DNA from: Nymphaea colorata
Taxonomy: Eukaryota; Streptophyta; Magnoliopsida; Nymphaeales; Nymphaeaceae
Assembly: GCF_008831285.2 (NCBI RefSeq)
Contig: NC_045142.1
Coordinates: forward strand, 6,021,501 to 6,085,500
Direction of reading: 5' to 3'
Length of the DNA stretch: 64,000 nucleotides
The position numbers were made by a program, and so were the translations under genes. The notes beneath the pieces are model-generated. The model was not told the origin of the DNA. It saw nothing but the letters and a program-made list of their open reading frames with translations, and made no database searches. Below, piece by piece: positions 24,066 through 36,828 of the stretch (the first letter of the stretch is position 1; each line of letters opens with the position of its first letter).

Positions 24066-24245
24066 TGATACATGGTTGTAAGAGGCGCACGCCTCACTGA
24101 AAAAGCGAGCTTCAATGCATTCTTTCTCAAGAATGCCTCTAAGCGAAAGTGTGAAGCACAAGCCTCCTTGATGCGTGCACCTCGAGGGTTCGAGGCGTAT
24201 AGCCAAGGCACGCTCCATGCGTAAGGAGTACGCGCCTCAAGGACC
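24066..24245. repeat. Unclassified GC-rich repeat with gaggcgc/gcgcctc ends
   Basis: It runs from agaggcgcacgcctca to tacgcgcctcaagg, with internal short palindromes (cacctcgagg). The ends are inverted, and composition differs strongly from the AT-rich flanks. No coding region. Confidence 0.45.
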
Positions 24246-24249
24246 AATT

Positions 24250-26030
24250 CATTTTTTATGATTTTTAATTGTAATTAACTAAAAAATACTCAGCTTTCTT
24301 TTGTCTGCGTTCCCTTGCCATTAATTTGTTTCAATTATCCAAATTGTGACATGCGCACATTACGGTTTATTAAATTTATTACCAATTCTAATGAAAGGGT
24401 ATATATTAAAAAACTGATTTATTTTTTATAAGACGTATAAACCTAGCACATAATGCAAAAATAATAAACTAGCACATAAAAAACTTTCTAGGTCGTTCGT
24501 AATACGGCAAGCTTCAAAAGAAAAGGAGAAAATACTAAAAAATTACGGTAAATTTTTTCATAATAAAAAAAACAAAAAATGAGAAACAAATGCATAAATG
24601 AGAAACTAATAATATAAGCATCAAAAACTAAGTACGTGTACAACAAAGAAAAAATTATAAAACGAAAACAAGTAGCTTGGCATCGAAAATTGAAAAAAAA
24701 AAAGCACTTCTATTGCCTTTTTTTCATTTTCACCGTTTTTTTCAAAAGAAAAACTGCGTTTTTATTTATCGCGTTGTTTTCACATTAAAAAAAATCATTT
24801 TTTATGACTACGATGTCACCTTTTAATCATCATTATTGCACTCATAAACATAATCAACAAGTGTATGAGTGCATATGTTAATTTAGCCATTTTAGCGTAA
24901 CAATTTTCCAGTTATTTTAGTTGTTACTTCTCTATTTTTTAAATATTATTAAAAATATTGTATAACTAACGCGTTTGACTGTGAAGCTTTCGCGTATATT
25001 GCCTCACCTTTCCTCTATGTCACCATAATGGAGGGTGCGACGGTGCGGTGAGAGTATTTTATTATTATTATTATTTTAAATTTATTATATATATAACATA
25101 ATAAGCATATTATTACAATTTAGTTATTACACACTTGAATAATTGTATTGCATAGAAAAATATCAAAACAATATATATTATATAATTAATTTATTAATAT
25201 GACATTTTAACAGGGCTCGAGTGTGAGTCGAAGCTGCACCCATGTCTGATGCGCACTCAACAAGATGCGAAATCCGGTGCAACAGTAAAATAGAAGAGTC
25301 CGGTGACTTAGCCCTTCATCACGAAAAAGTTCACTTTTATTATAATTTGAAAAAAAATTGAATATATATATATATATATATACTGGGGTATAGTTGAAAT
25401 GTGTTTCATTTTTTTGTTGTTATTTTTTTATTTGTTCAAAGGTAAAGGTAAAGGGTGTTAGGGCATCGGCAAAATAAAATGCCGAAAGAAAAGAGAAAGA
25501 CGCCAAAAATAAAAAATAAAAACCTTTGTTACCTTTTTTTAAAAGCCAGTGTGTTTGGTTTGAAGAAAGGGAAGGGAACAAAGGGCGAATGAAAGGAAAA
25601 TTAATACTCCTTTTAACCTCTCCATAACTGGAAAGAAAAAGTAAGGAAAAATGAAAAATGACATATAAGCCTTTTTTTTGTAAATCTACCATCATACACT
25701 CAATTTAATTCAATCTGTTTCATTAGCGTAGTCAACTAGAAAAAACTGCATATTAAAACCAAGAAACTTGGATTTCACATTTCTGGTGTTTGAACAAAAA
25801 AAAGAAAAATCATTCCTTTTCTAAAAATCCAGAAAAACTAAAAGCAACACTTATATAGGTTTTAAAAACTGAAAAAAAAAAATCAAGTTTGAGAAAACCT
25901 AAAAAAACCAGGTGCCCTCTCTTTCTACATATATGGCAACAAAAATGGTTTCAACTATTGAATTAAGCAACTCGTTTGACTCAAAGATCAAGTACAAGTA
26001 AGAATTATGTAAATCAAGGTTTTACTAACA
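24250..26030. other. AT-rich gene-free DNA
   Basis: Long A- and T-runs and a TA tract at about 25363-25381. Nothing gene-like on either strand. Confidence 0.5.
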
Positions 26031-26032
26031 TA

Positions 26033-26068
<36 letters not shown>

Positions 26069-26899
26069 GGTCTTTCCATACCGTATCCACTAATGGAGCA
26101 TATTTACGTGTGACAACAGGAGAAAATTTTATACTTCAATTCCAATCAAGGCTTCACTCTTGATCATATATGTTCACCATCCAAAAAAATCATCAAAATT
26201 TTGTATGCTCCAATCCCAATCAAGGCATCACTCTTGGTCCCGGCGACTATTATATATAATTAATTCAAAAAAATAATTATTATATATAATTAAACCACAA
26301 ATTGTAACAAAAAATACCAACAAAAATAAGCTCTTAATGAATAAATTATCAATGTTTCATCTTGTTAATGAGACTTATTATGTTAAAGTAAAACAAAAAA
26401 AAGTAAAAATAAGTCCATTTTTTTCTTTCTGTTTGAATCTAAATCCAACCCGAATCCATATCCAGCCGTACCACCACACCAGTACCGGTATACCGGTACG
26501 TGGTACCCCCCAATTGGGCGTACCATACCATTGTGACATAGATAAGGACGAATTTCTCGAAAATGTGAAACAAAAACATTGATTTTTTAAAATTTCATTT
26601 AAAATTTTTAAAATTATATAAGTAGTATAGTATAAAATTAAAAAAAAAATTATCAATAGGCTCGCCAAACCTTCTTACTAGCTGTGCCACTATTAAGAAT
26701 GTAATTCAACCGCCACATAATTACCTTATCATGGCATATCTGTCTAATCTAATGATACAGTGTGTTACAAAAACTTCCACGTACTTTTGACAATATGAGC
26801 AGGTGAGGTGTACTCTATTATGTGTAAATAAAGCAAATGTATAATTTACGTCAGACACATCCGTTGGCGTGGCATAGTTGATCTAAACAATCCTTCGGC

Positions 26900-27732
<833 letters not shown>

Positions 27733-28955
27733 TATACAAAATAAATAAAAAAAATTAGATTTACATGCAAATTTTTTATTTTGTTTTTGCTTTGGAAGGT
27801 GTTAACCGCTACAGAATTTGACTCTCAAACTCTACTGCCTTCCCAGATTACAATATTCACCTGGAACCACATGCAAAATATTTTTTTATTTTATTTAAAA
27901 CATTCATTTTTTACTAACTTACTTTTTCTATGCAAAAAAATACAAAAAAAAAATCCTCTTTTCGTAAAAGGTATCAAATAAAATCATGAAGCTGAACTTA
28001 CTTTTGCTAAACTCATCTTCTATTTGGTTTTTGAAAATCTGGAAATATATTTCTGTACCATCAAACTCAAAAATATATTTTTGAAAATATATTTCTCAGT
28101 CATCACACACACACCAAAATTAAAATCGAAAAGATTTTTTTCATTTATTTTTTTTAAGAAATAAATTGTCAAAAATATATTTCAAATTCCACATTTCTAA
28201 GCCATCAAACGGCCCCTTAATTTTTTTCCACTTTTATGAAAAAGGTAAAAAAAAAAAGAATAATATATCAAAATCTTTTGTTTTCGGACTTAGGAAAAGT
28301 TAACTTCAACCTTTTATTGAATAGTTTCTGCAAATTGTATTACCCGTTAAAAAATCTCAAAAAAGTGGTCTTTTCTTTTAACAATTGGAGGTGAAAACTG
28401 AAAAAAAAAAAAGAAAATCTTCTTTTTTCTTGACTCTTAAACGACAGTGTCTATATTTAATAGGAGGATGGTTTGGAACATTTCACATGCGACATTAATA
28501 CTGAAGCGTCATACGTCATATAAACAACCCATTTTGAAGCCTTAAAAGTAATATTATGAATAACTAATAAAACCCCAGTCCTGTCATTCTTCTTCTTCTT
28601 TTTTTTTTTTAAAAAAGGAAAATTTTAAATGCGTCTCTTACTTTGAAAAGATATAAGTAAATGTAATTTCCATGTCAAACAAATATAAGAATATAGAAAA
28701 CATTAATGTACAATTTCTTTTATCGTGCATAAAAACAAAAACCTTTACATCTTTCACTGTGAAACCCTTGTCGGCCGTTCTTATACCTTGGAAAAGATGT
28801 TTTTAAAACCCTCAAACACTATTTATTAACCATTTTTTATATGGATCTTATATTATTTTTCCACAATTTTTCCTCAATTGCCTCCATATTTCAACACAAT
28901 TACGTCTGAGTCTTTCAATTTGTTGATGCTTTTATCATTGATTGAATTCATTTTT
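27733..28955. other. AT-rich gene-free DNA
   Basis: The first 50 bp resemble 13062-13112 beside copy 1. The rest is low-complexity A/T runs with no supported gene. Confidence 0.5.
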
Positions 28956-28960
28956 TGTTC

Positions 28961-29050
28961 ACTATTAAATGTATACAATGTCATAAGGCATTATTATAAT
29001 AAACTACTATTAAATGTATACAATGTCATAAGGCATTATTATAATAAACT
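28961..29050. repeat. Perfect 45 bp tandem duplication
   Basis: Units 28961-29005 and 29006-29050 are identical, starting actattaaatgtatacaatg and ending ataataaact. With no differences it is likely recent. Confidence 0.97.
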
Positions 29051-29059
29051 TATCTCATG

Positions 29060-29860
29060 TTACCACATAACATTTAAGGGAACGCTGGGTTGACACTCCA
29101 AAACGCTACTTTGAAAGCAATCAATCCATTGTTTTGCTTCTAAAACATTATTTTTGTAGTACAAGTTTTACATATTACAGACTAATTTTGAGTGTTTGGG
29201 AGACGCCAAAGTTAGAAAAACTCAGTTTTAGTAAAACCTGGTTTTTCAAAATGGTGTTGAAAACTTCAGCCCCACCAGGTTGTTCATGAAAGTTTGGGTT
29301 TTGCACGTCATTCAAACACGTAAATAAGGTTTTTTCAAACTCATTATAAGCTTTAGTTTTGTAAAACCAAATTTTCACAAAAACCGAGTTAAACAAGAGG
29401 TCTTTTGATTACTATCCATTGGAACATGACAAACATAAAAGTGTCATTCACCCGAATAGGGTTATTTGTTTCCCGATTAGGGTTATGTATCTTTAGTTTG
29501 ATTTTCAGCTCATAACTTCTGCAGCAGGGGAATAGAGGATTTTTCAAGTTTCTTTTTCACATGGTGAGTTGTTAAACTCATGCTTACTCAAAAATACAGG
29601 TATTATTTTCATAGTTACAAATAACGTATCGGAGTTTTAAACAACTAGGTTTTTCTCAGGTATAATACCGTGAACTTAAAAAACACAAGGAAAAAATGGT
29701 GTTTAAAAAAAATAAAAATGGAGAAAACAAAATAAATGAGAAGATAATAACACAAACATAGAAAGATAACTAGATTTGCAACAAGTAAAAAATAGAAAAT
29801 GAAAAAAAAGTTTGGCATTAAAGAATGAAACAATGCCAACAGCTAAGAATCTAGAAGAAA
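29060..29860. other. Repeat-like intergenic DNA
   Basis: It includes gagtgtttgggagacgcc at about 29190, loosely similar to the gagcgtttggatgacac element end at 29868. No gene. Confidence 0.35.
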
Positions 29861-29867
29861 AAGATGA

Positions 29868-30465
29868 GAGCGTTTGGATGACACTCTATCCAGTTTTGCA
29901 ATTTTGGCTTGGATGATTGGAAGATAATTGAAAAACTTGGTTTAGTGAAGAACCTCGGGGAGGCAGGTTTTCAGGCCCTTCATGAAAGCGTGTACCTAGT
30001 TTTAATGTCATCCAAACATCCTTGAAATTAGGGATGTCAATATATCTGATTTGAATCGGATATCAGATCGCTTCGGTCCAAAAAATCAGATATGAATATA
30101 TATATATATATATAATTAAGAAATCGGATTGGATTAAGATTTAATAAATGACATCTGAATGGATTCAGATATATATAAATATCATATCAGATTCAGATGC
30201 AGATCGAATTTATTTTTAGACAAATATCCAGTATCTAATGCTATTAAATTCTGAAAATTAGCAAAATCCGGTTGAAAATTCGGATTCGGATTAAGATATG
30301 ACTTTTGTTTATTTGAGTTCGAATTTGAACATATGAATATAAAAAAAAACAGATATAATTAAAGATGTATCCGATTCGAATCTGATCTATTGACATCCCT
30401 ACTTAAAATGGTGTTTTGCGGTCAAACCAGGTTTTGTGGTTTTATAATGTCATCCAAACACCCCA
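29868..30465. mobile_element. Decayed MITE with GTTTGGATGACA ends, carrying a nested element
   Basis: The left end reads GCGTTTGGATGACA. The inverse, TGTCATCCAAACA, occurs twice on the right, at about 30006-30018 and 30449-30461. The second lies beyond the nested 30031-30399 element. A clear target-site duplication was not found, so the true right end is uncertain. Confidence 0.5.
30031..30399. mobile_element. Tc1/mariner-like MITE (369 bp)
   Basis: Inverted ends GGGATGTCAATA...TATTGACATCCC continue for about 34 bp with few mismatches (the inner part ends GAATCGGAT on both arms). The flanks are TA on each side, as for mariner/Stowaway insertion. It is non-coding; the interior repeats gaatcggat/cagat words. 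A related truncated segment is at about 61036-61390. Confidence 0.72.
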
Positions 30466-30469
30466 ATGA

Positions 30470-31670
30470 ATTCACTACACAAATTTTTGGCTCCGCCATT
30501 GATTAAATTCCAGGGAGCATGCATCTAGATAATTGGACCTGGCCGTCTACTAAAATGGCCAATGCGTAGATGTATACATATGCATGCGAGTGTTCATTTT
30601 CAAAGGTTAATTTTTTGATAAATTGATTGTTCTACTGCCATCCCTTGTTGATCATTATTGGACATTATTATTTTCAAGGTGCTTTTAGATTGAAGGATAC
30701 ATGAGATAAAGGAGACTATCTAAAAGTTTGCACTTCAATATTATTTGTGTATGATATTTTTTGCATTCATGCAGCATGTGCAGTTTTTGGGTCTTGTCAT
30801 GAATGAAATGTAAGCAATGGATTTGATAAAATTTTTCAGTGGTCTGATTTGGCTAATTCTTGGACATATAGAACAGACATATATTGTTATTGTTGCCAAA
30901 CAATCCCTAAATTCATAGGCTTAACAAACTGTTGATTTTAGAATAATAAGTTTAAGATTTCTATTATGTCTCAATTCCATGACCAGCAAACAGAAGAAGG
31001 ATAAGAGATTTTTGACTTAAAATCCACGGATTTCAAAATAAGGATTAAACATAAAAGTTTAAATTACTGTTAAAAATTGTATTTTTAAAATCTTAAAATT
31101 GGTGCCTTCAATGGTCGTGCACAAAAGAAGCTCACCCACTTTTAAGATAATCCCTTACATTGTGATGTGAACAAGGAGCAAATTCATTTATTATATTTCT
31201 TATTTCTTTTATCACTTAGGAGCCTTTGTGTTCTCATACTCTATTCAGAAGATTTTTCATTATTGGTAATAGAAAATGCTGTGTTACTATTCCATGAATT
31301 TATCACATAGATTAAAGTAGATTCGTGGGTTGAAATGTGTGCATCTATTTTGTGCCCATAAAGCACTAACATGGTATTCTTGATGCCAAATTCCTATAAG
31401 GAACCGGAAGCCAAGACTTTCCTATTGTCCAATATTGCATTTGCTTGTTTGCATGCCTTCATTTACATGATTGAGTTTATATTAAGAAATAAACTCAATT
31501 ATAACAAGTCAAGTTGGATTTAAGTATTTAAAATTCATATAACGTTAGATATGTATAAAGTTGTTAGGTAGTGCTGGACTTGCAATGAACTATTTCAGCT
31601 GCCTTCCTTTGGATTGATGATTGAGAAAAAAAAAAAGAGAAAAAATGGCGAACAAACACTAGATGATAAG
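30470..31670. other. Gene-free DNA upstream of PIG-U
   Basis: No supported coding region or RNA gene. Confidence 0.45.
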
Positions 31671-31673
31671 ACT

Positions 31674-31674
31674 T

Positions 31675-31731
<57 letters not shown>

Positions 31732-31892
31732 GTATATATATATTATTTTCTAGTAGTAGGCTTGGAAAACATTAGAGGTTGAGATGATACAGTTGTTGAG
31801 CTACTTGTTGGCTGATGTAGGCAATTGTTAGCTAAAGTGCTTCTCAGCAAAAAATTTTGTCTCTATCACCGACTATAGTGCTCGTATATGCA

Positions 31893-31936
<44 letters not shown>

Positions 31937-31968
31937 ATTATGTGAATGGCAAATGTTGTTTGATGACT

Positions 31969-32040
<72 letters not shown>
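31674..32040. repeat. Cluster of (TA)n tracts with a duplicated spacer
   Basis: Three TA tracts at about 31674-31742, 31895-31934 and 31973-32040. The first is broken by TG at intervals of roughly 22-26 bp. The last two are separated by gaatggcaaatgttgtttgatgactaaaatt-type sequence, which also occurs right after the third tract, so tract plus spacer were duplicated. Confidence 0.9.
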
Positions 32041-32045
<5 letters not shown>

Positions 32046-32449
32046 GATGTCGGATGGCAAATGTTGTTTGATGACTAAAATTGTACAAAAAAAAATGGTC
32101 ACATTGACATTAACAACACTTTGTTGTCCCGTGATGGTCCAGAGAAGCTCCAATGACGACTTATGATCATTTTAGCTGTGAACTGTGAAGTTCTAAATTT
32201 GAGCTATCCGGCAATTATTATCAGCGAATAATAATTCACAGCATGACACCGCTTGAATTGAAGGACGAGCCTAATGGAATCGACATTGGGTTTCAAGGTC
32301 AGTCGAGTTGGACCTCCGGCGAGGGTCTCACGTTCTCTGGGCGGCGGAGGTGGGCTCGTCTACAGCCCTGCACATGCCAGTTCGGCCATTTGAGTTTCTC
32401 AGACTGAGTGAGAAGGAACAGAAGGGGGAAGGCAAGCGCGAGAGGGAAA

Positions 32450-35400
32450 ATGGCAGAGATGCAGAGGAAGGTGGGGAGCTTCTGGTTGTGGGTCTTGATC
32501 GCAATCTTTTCACGCCTTCTCCTTATTCGCTTCCCTCTCAAATTGGACTCGAGACCGGAGATCGCGACTCCTCTCACCAGCCTCCGTCGATGTACCCTCC
32601 CTCCCCCTCTCTCTTATTTGCTTTTGAAATCGATCTAGGGCTTCCTTTGAGATTGGATAGTCGAAAGTTACAAAGCTTGCGTTTGATCAATCGAAAACAT
32701 TGGTGGCTAGACGGAACTGGGGCCTTAGATAATTTTTCGATGCACCGTCGATGTCCACTTCTTCGTTTGTTTGTGAGCCTCTTCACATGTTCATGTTTGG
32801 TGACGAATATGCTTGCGTTATATAGTTTTCCTAAGACTCTATACAACTAATATGTTACACAGTTTAAATATTTACCACTGACTGAGCTATACATGCCATT
32901 CTAGTTTAACTTCTAGACGGAAGCAATGCATAATTGTGTAAATCTTCACCTTAAGTCAGAGTTCCTGGTCCAAGCTGTTTCGAATGTCTGATGTATGCGT
33001 AGAGTTTGTATCCGTGAATCTAATAGATAGCACAATAATCGTACAAAATCTTGTTGCTAATCGATCCAGAAACAGCACAGCACGCCCTTCCTTGACACTT
33101 ACATTTTCATCCGTGAATGGGCAAGGCTGCAATGTGTAACCTTATCAAGTTTTCCATCTGACCTATTACAGTGGCCGTGAAGCTGCAATTGGAACTCTTT
33201 ATGCTGGTAGAATACTAAAAGAAGCTGTTGATAATTACTAGGCTCTGTGGGTAAGCCACATAGAAGAACTTTATTATCTGAAAGAACTTTTTTCACTCGA
33301 TTTCTATATGACAACAAAAATTTATGTGCTCACGTTCAGCTGGGATTCCCGAATTCCACTGGAGATCAACTGGTTATCATGGTGACCTTCATTATATGAG
33401 TATGTTCCTCTAGATGCATCTCTTACTAGCTTTTATAGAGGACCAGGTCAAGGTGGTCGGTGTGTAATATTTGGACACCAGCATTATATACAATTAATAA
33501 AGAACATGCATTATATTAGTTTATTTCTAGTGAACAATTATAGTTTGTTTCTTAGGTGATATTAAGTAATACTGGTGCTGAAGAGTACGAAGATGCCAAG
33601 CCAATTAATTGCTTCACCAAGTCCCAAGTCCAGAGTCCGCTCTTGATCCAGTTCCTTGGTGTCGACTCGAGCAAGATTCCTAACTCAACTCGTGTGAGAC
33701 TCCTGAGTCAACTTGCTTTCCAGCAAAAAAGAACAGTCCTTTTTTGCAGTTATAAAAGGAATTCTACTTTCTCAGTTTGTCTTTCGCTTTCCCTATTTTT
33801 TGGGGGTCTCAACATCAATAGAGGTTCTAATCTTAGCCTGATGTCTTCCCTTTCACTTTTTTGCTTTATTAATGCTAGCTTGACAGGCTCATCAGGAGCT
33901 TTTTAAATATAGAATTCTCTCTCTCTCTCTCTCTCGTGCATGCGTGATGGCCTTTCTGTTTAAGGAGGAAAGGGTCAAAACAGTCATGCAAGGGGCGTTC
34001 ATTATTGTTACTATGGTCAACTACCACTGGTTTACGTTTTACTTTGTGCTCATACTTAACATAGAGACTCGGGTCTATGTCCATTTAAGATAGCTTAAAA
34101 CTGGACCAAGAGAGAAGTTAGGCAATGGGAGCAGAAAGAGAGAACTTGTGTTTGAAAGGTTTATAATCTTCTTTTTTCCAGTTTCTTTCATCCACTCAAA
34201 CTGTTACCTCATCTTTGTTAACTCAAAATTGCTAAAAGACCAAGAAAACAAGCTTTGTTATACATCTTAATAAATCGGAAGCTAAATATTAATACTGGAA
34301 TGATTTGATGGAAATGTATACTTTTCATTCTATTTACAATTTTACCCTGAGTAGCCAAACTTTTTCTGAATTTTACAATTGTTGTTCAGCTTTGCGACCT
34401 TAATAGTTGCTTGAATATGCTTTATTAATGGCCATCCTTTTTTCTGCTTCCATGCATGCTTACTTTACGTGTTAATAATATTTGCACTTTGCAGTGGCTG
34501 AAGGTTACTGGTTAAAGCAATCTTCCTTGTCTCCTTATGAAGGTATGGTTTAAATTGGATCTTAATATGATATTTTGGTGCTTGTTTATTATCGTCTAGT
34601 TGTTCATATTGTTTGGCTGAAAAAACAATTCTTTTTATAAGATGATACGGTGCTTCAAATGATTATCCATATACTGATTGAGGACAGGAAAAAGTGATCT
34701 CCTGCGGAAAACCTTTACTGCCATTTCTGTATTACATTGCAAAGACTTAGAATTGACTTCTCTTCTCTATTGTCTAAATTATGATGCTTTATGAACATGA
34801 TGTTATTCACTTGCTTAAAATAAGTGACTTTAAATTTCAACCTTTTTTCAGAATAAGTTTGTACATTGATGAGATAAAAATCATAGAACTAATTATGAAT
34901 CGTTACCTTCAATGATTGTTTAGAGCTATCCATGAAGGTCACCTATATATGCATGCAATGGTATTCAACACATGCATGTAGGATAAGATTGAGAAAATTT
35001 AAAATTTTCAATATAAAGTTCAATTTATTGATGTTATAATAAAAACGTTTTGGATATTCCTGGCACCTCTTTGTGCACTAACAATCAGTAACAACCATGA
35101 TGAACTTGTTTTTTTAGGATGCGCGTGTAGGTGTAGATATAGTGTTTGTAAAAGTGCTAGTCAAAAACATCTTTGAAACTGCAGTTTGTTGTATTCTAGA
35201 TCTTGTTAATTCATTTTTGGTGATTTATTGCTTGATGACATAACTTCATGGGAGTTCTTAACTCTGTTACCTCTTTTAACAGGGTCTCTCTACCATGGTT
35301 CTCCTTTGTTACTATATCTGCTTGGACCTGCTTCAATTGACAGGTAGGAATTCATAGATTCCTTTTTCAAAACAAAATTGTCCAACTTGTAACCCTATCA

Positions 35401-36780
35401 TAATTCTAATTGATTTAAGACTTTGATTCAGGACTCAAGGCCACTTCATAATCAGGTATGTACTCTCCCTCCCCCCCCACCCCTAAGGGCAGATGCTGGA
35501 AAAAAATTGCATTTCAGTAGTGCAAACCATTGATCTCTGGTCCATAGGCATGGCAGAATCCATTTATTTTATTCTAGCTAGTTAGTAACACTTTTTGGAG
35601 TGTCAAGTATTTGGTTTACATCTTGTGTCTGAGAAGGGATCTTGACTTATGCTAGAGATTTGTAGGTATTGATAAACAAACATATCTAGACCCTGGTCTC
35701 TAGCAATGACTGAAGAGCCTAGCTAGGTCTAGAGTTCATTGAGCATGACTGAGATGTGTATGAATGTGCATACGCTTGACTCGTTAACTCGTTGACTTGG
35801 CTCAACTCCACCCCTACCTGGTCAAGCCAGTAGGGCGACTCGTTTTATGCTTAAACATGGCTTGACTCGGCCGTGACTCGACCTAAACTTGTTTGACTTG
35901 GTCTAAAACACGCTTGACTCGGTACAATCTGGTGATAAACTTTGTAGTTTGTAATCAAACAAGATGAGCAGTTATTGACTACTTAACTACTTTTTTAAGG
36001 TGAATTTTTTATGTTACCATAATATAAAAATTTAGAATGATTTTTCATTTATTAAATATGCATATTGCAAATTAGAAGTTAAAAGTTATTTAGGCTCAAC
36101 TTAACATCAGGTATAGTTATCTATTCATTTTGACTTTTAGAACTTTGGGCTCTTTATTTTTTTGGACATCTAATTTTAAATAATCTGTACATGCATTGAG
36201 TTTTTAAACTATTGGATTGTTGTAAAAGTTGAACAACTACAGAGACTGAGAGCAGCAGCCGCTTAATTTTCTGGTTTCTTGTTATCATATAAGTAAATTT
36301 AGTTATTACATGATGTTAGGTTTACTTATTTCTGAGTTATATATGTAATCAAGTCATTCTACAATATTTAACAAGTTATACGTCGTCTTCTTTTAAAAAC
36401 AATAGTGGCCCGAGTCACTGAGTCGGCCTGCCGAGTTACAAGTCAAGAATGGACGAGTCATGTACCAGGTCACTGGCTTTTAAAACATCGCCTTATTGTC
36501 TGCTTGATCGGTTGAACCTGTTGGGCTACTTTATTTATCATTGTTAAAATAAATAGTCTTTCTTATTGGCTTGTGTACAAATTGTCATCTATGTCACATG
36601 GTACAGGTATGGTTTCAGTTTAAAGCAATTTAAAAAATCATAGATTCTCCATATATATATTATATATATTATAACCATCCTCTCCCCTTAGCATCGGTGG
36701 ATCGTAGGAAGAGGAAGGGACTTGAAAATCGAGTCTCATTCTGGGACTGGTTTTATCTATCTATCTCCCTCCCTCCCTCC

Positions 36781-36828
<48 letters not shown>

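Noticed and set aside
31888-32166. Ile-Tyr repeat protein
   Set aside because: Translation of a TA microsatellite; same for frames at 49216-49764 and 52683-52868.
32308-32850. 180-codon plus frame at the PIG-U start
   Set aside because: Overlaps PIG-U exon 1 in another frame and runs into intron 1; the MAEMQRK frame is the one that splices to the conserved exons.
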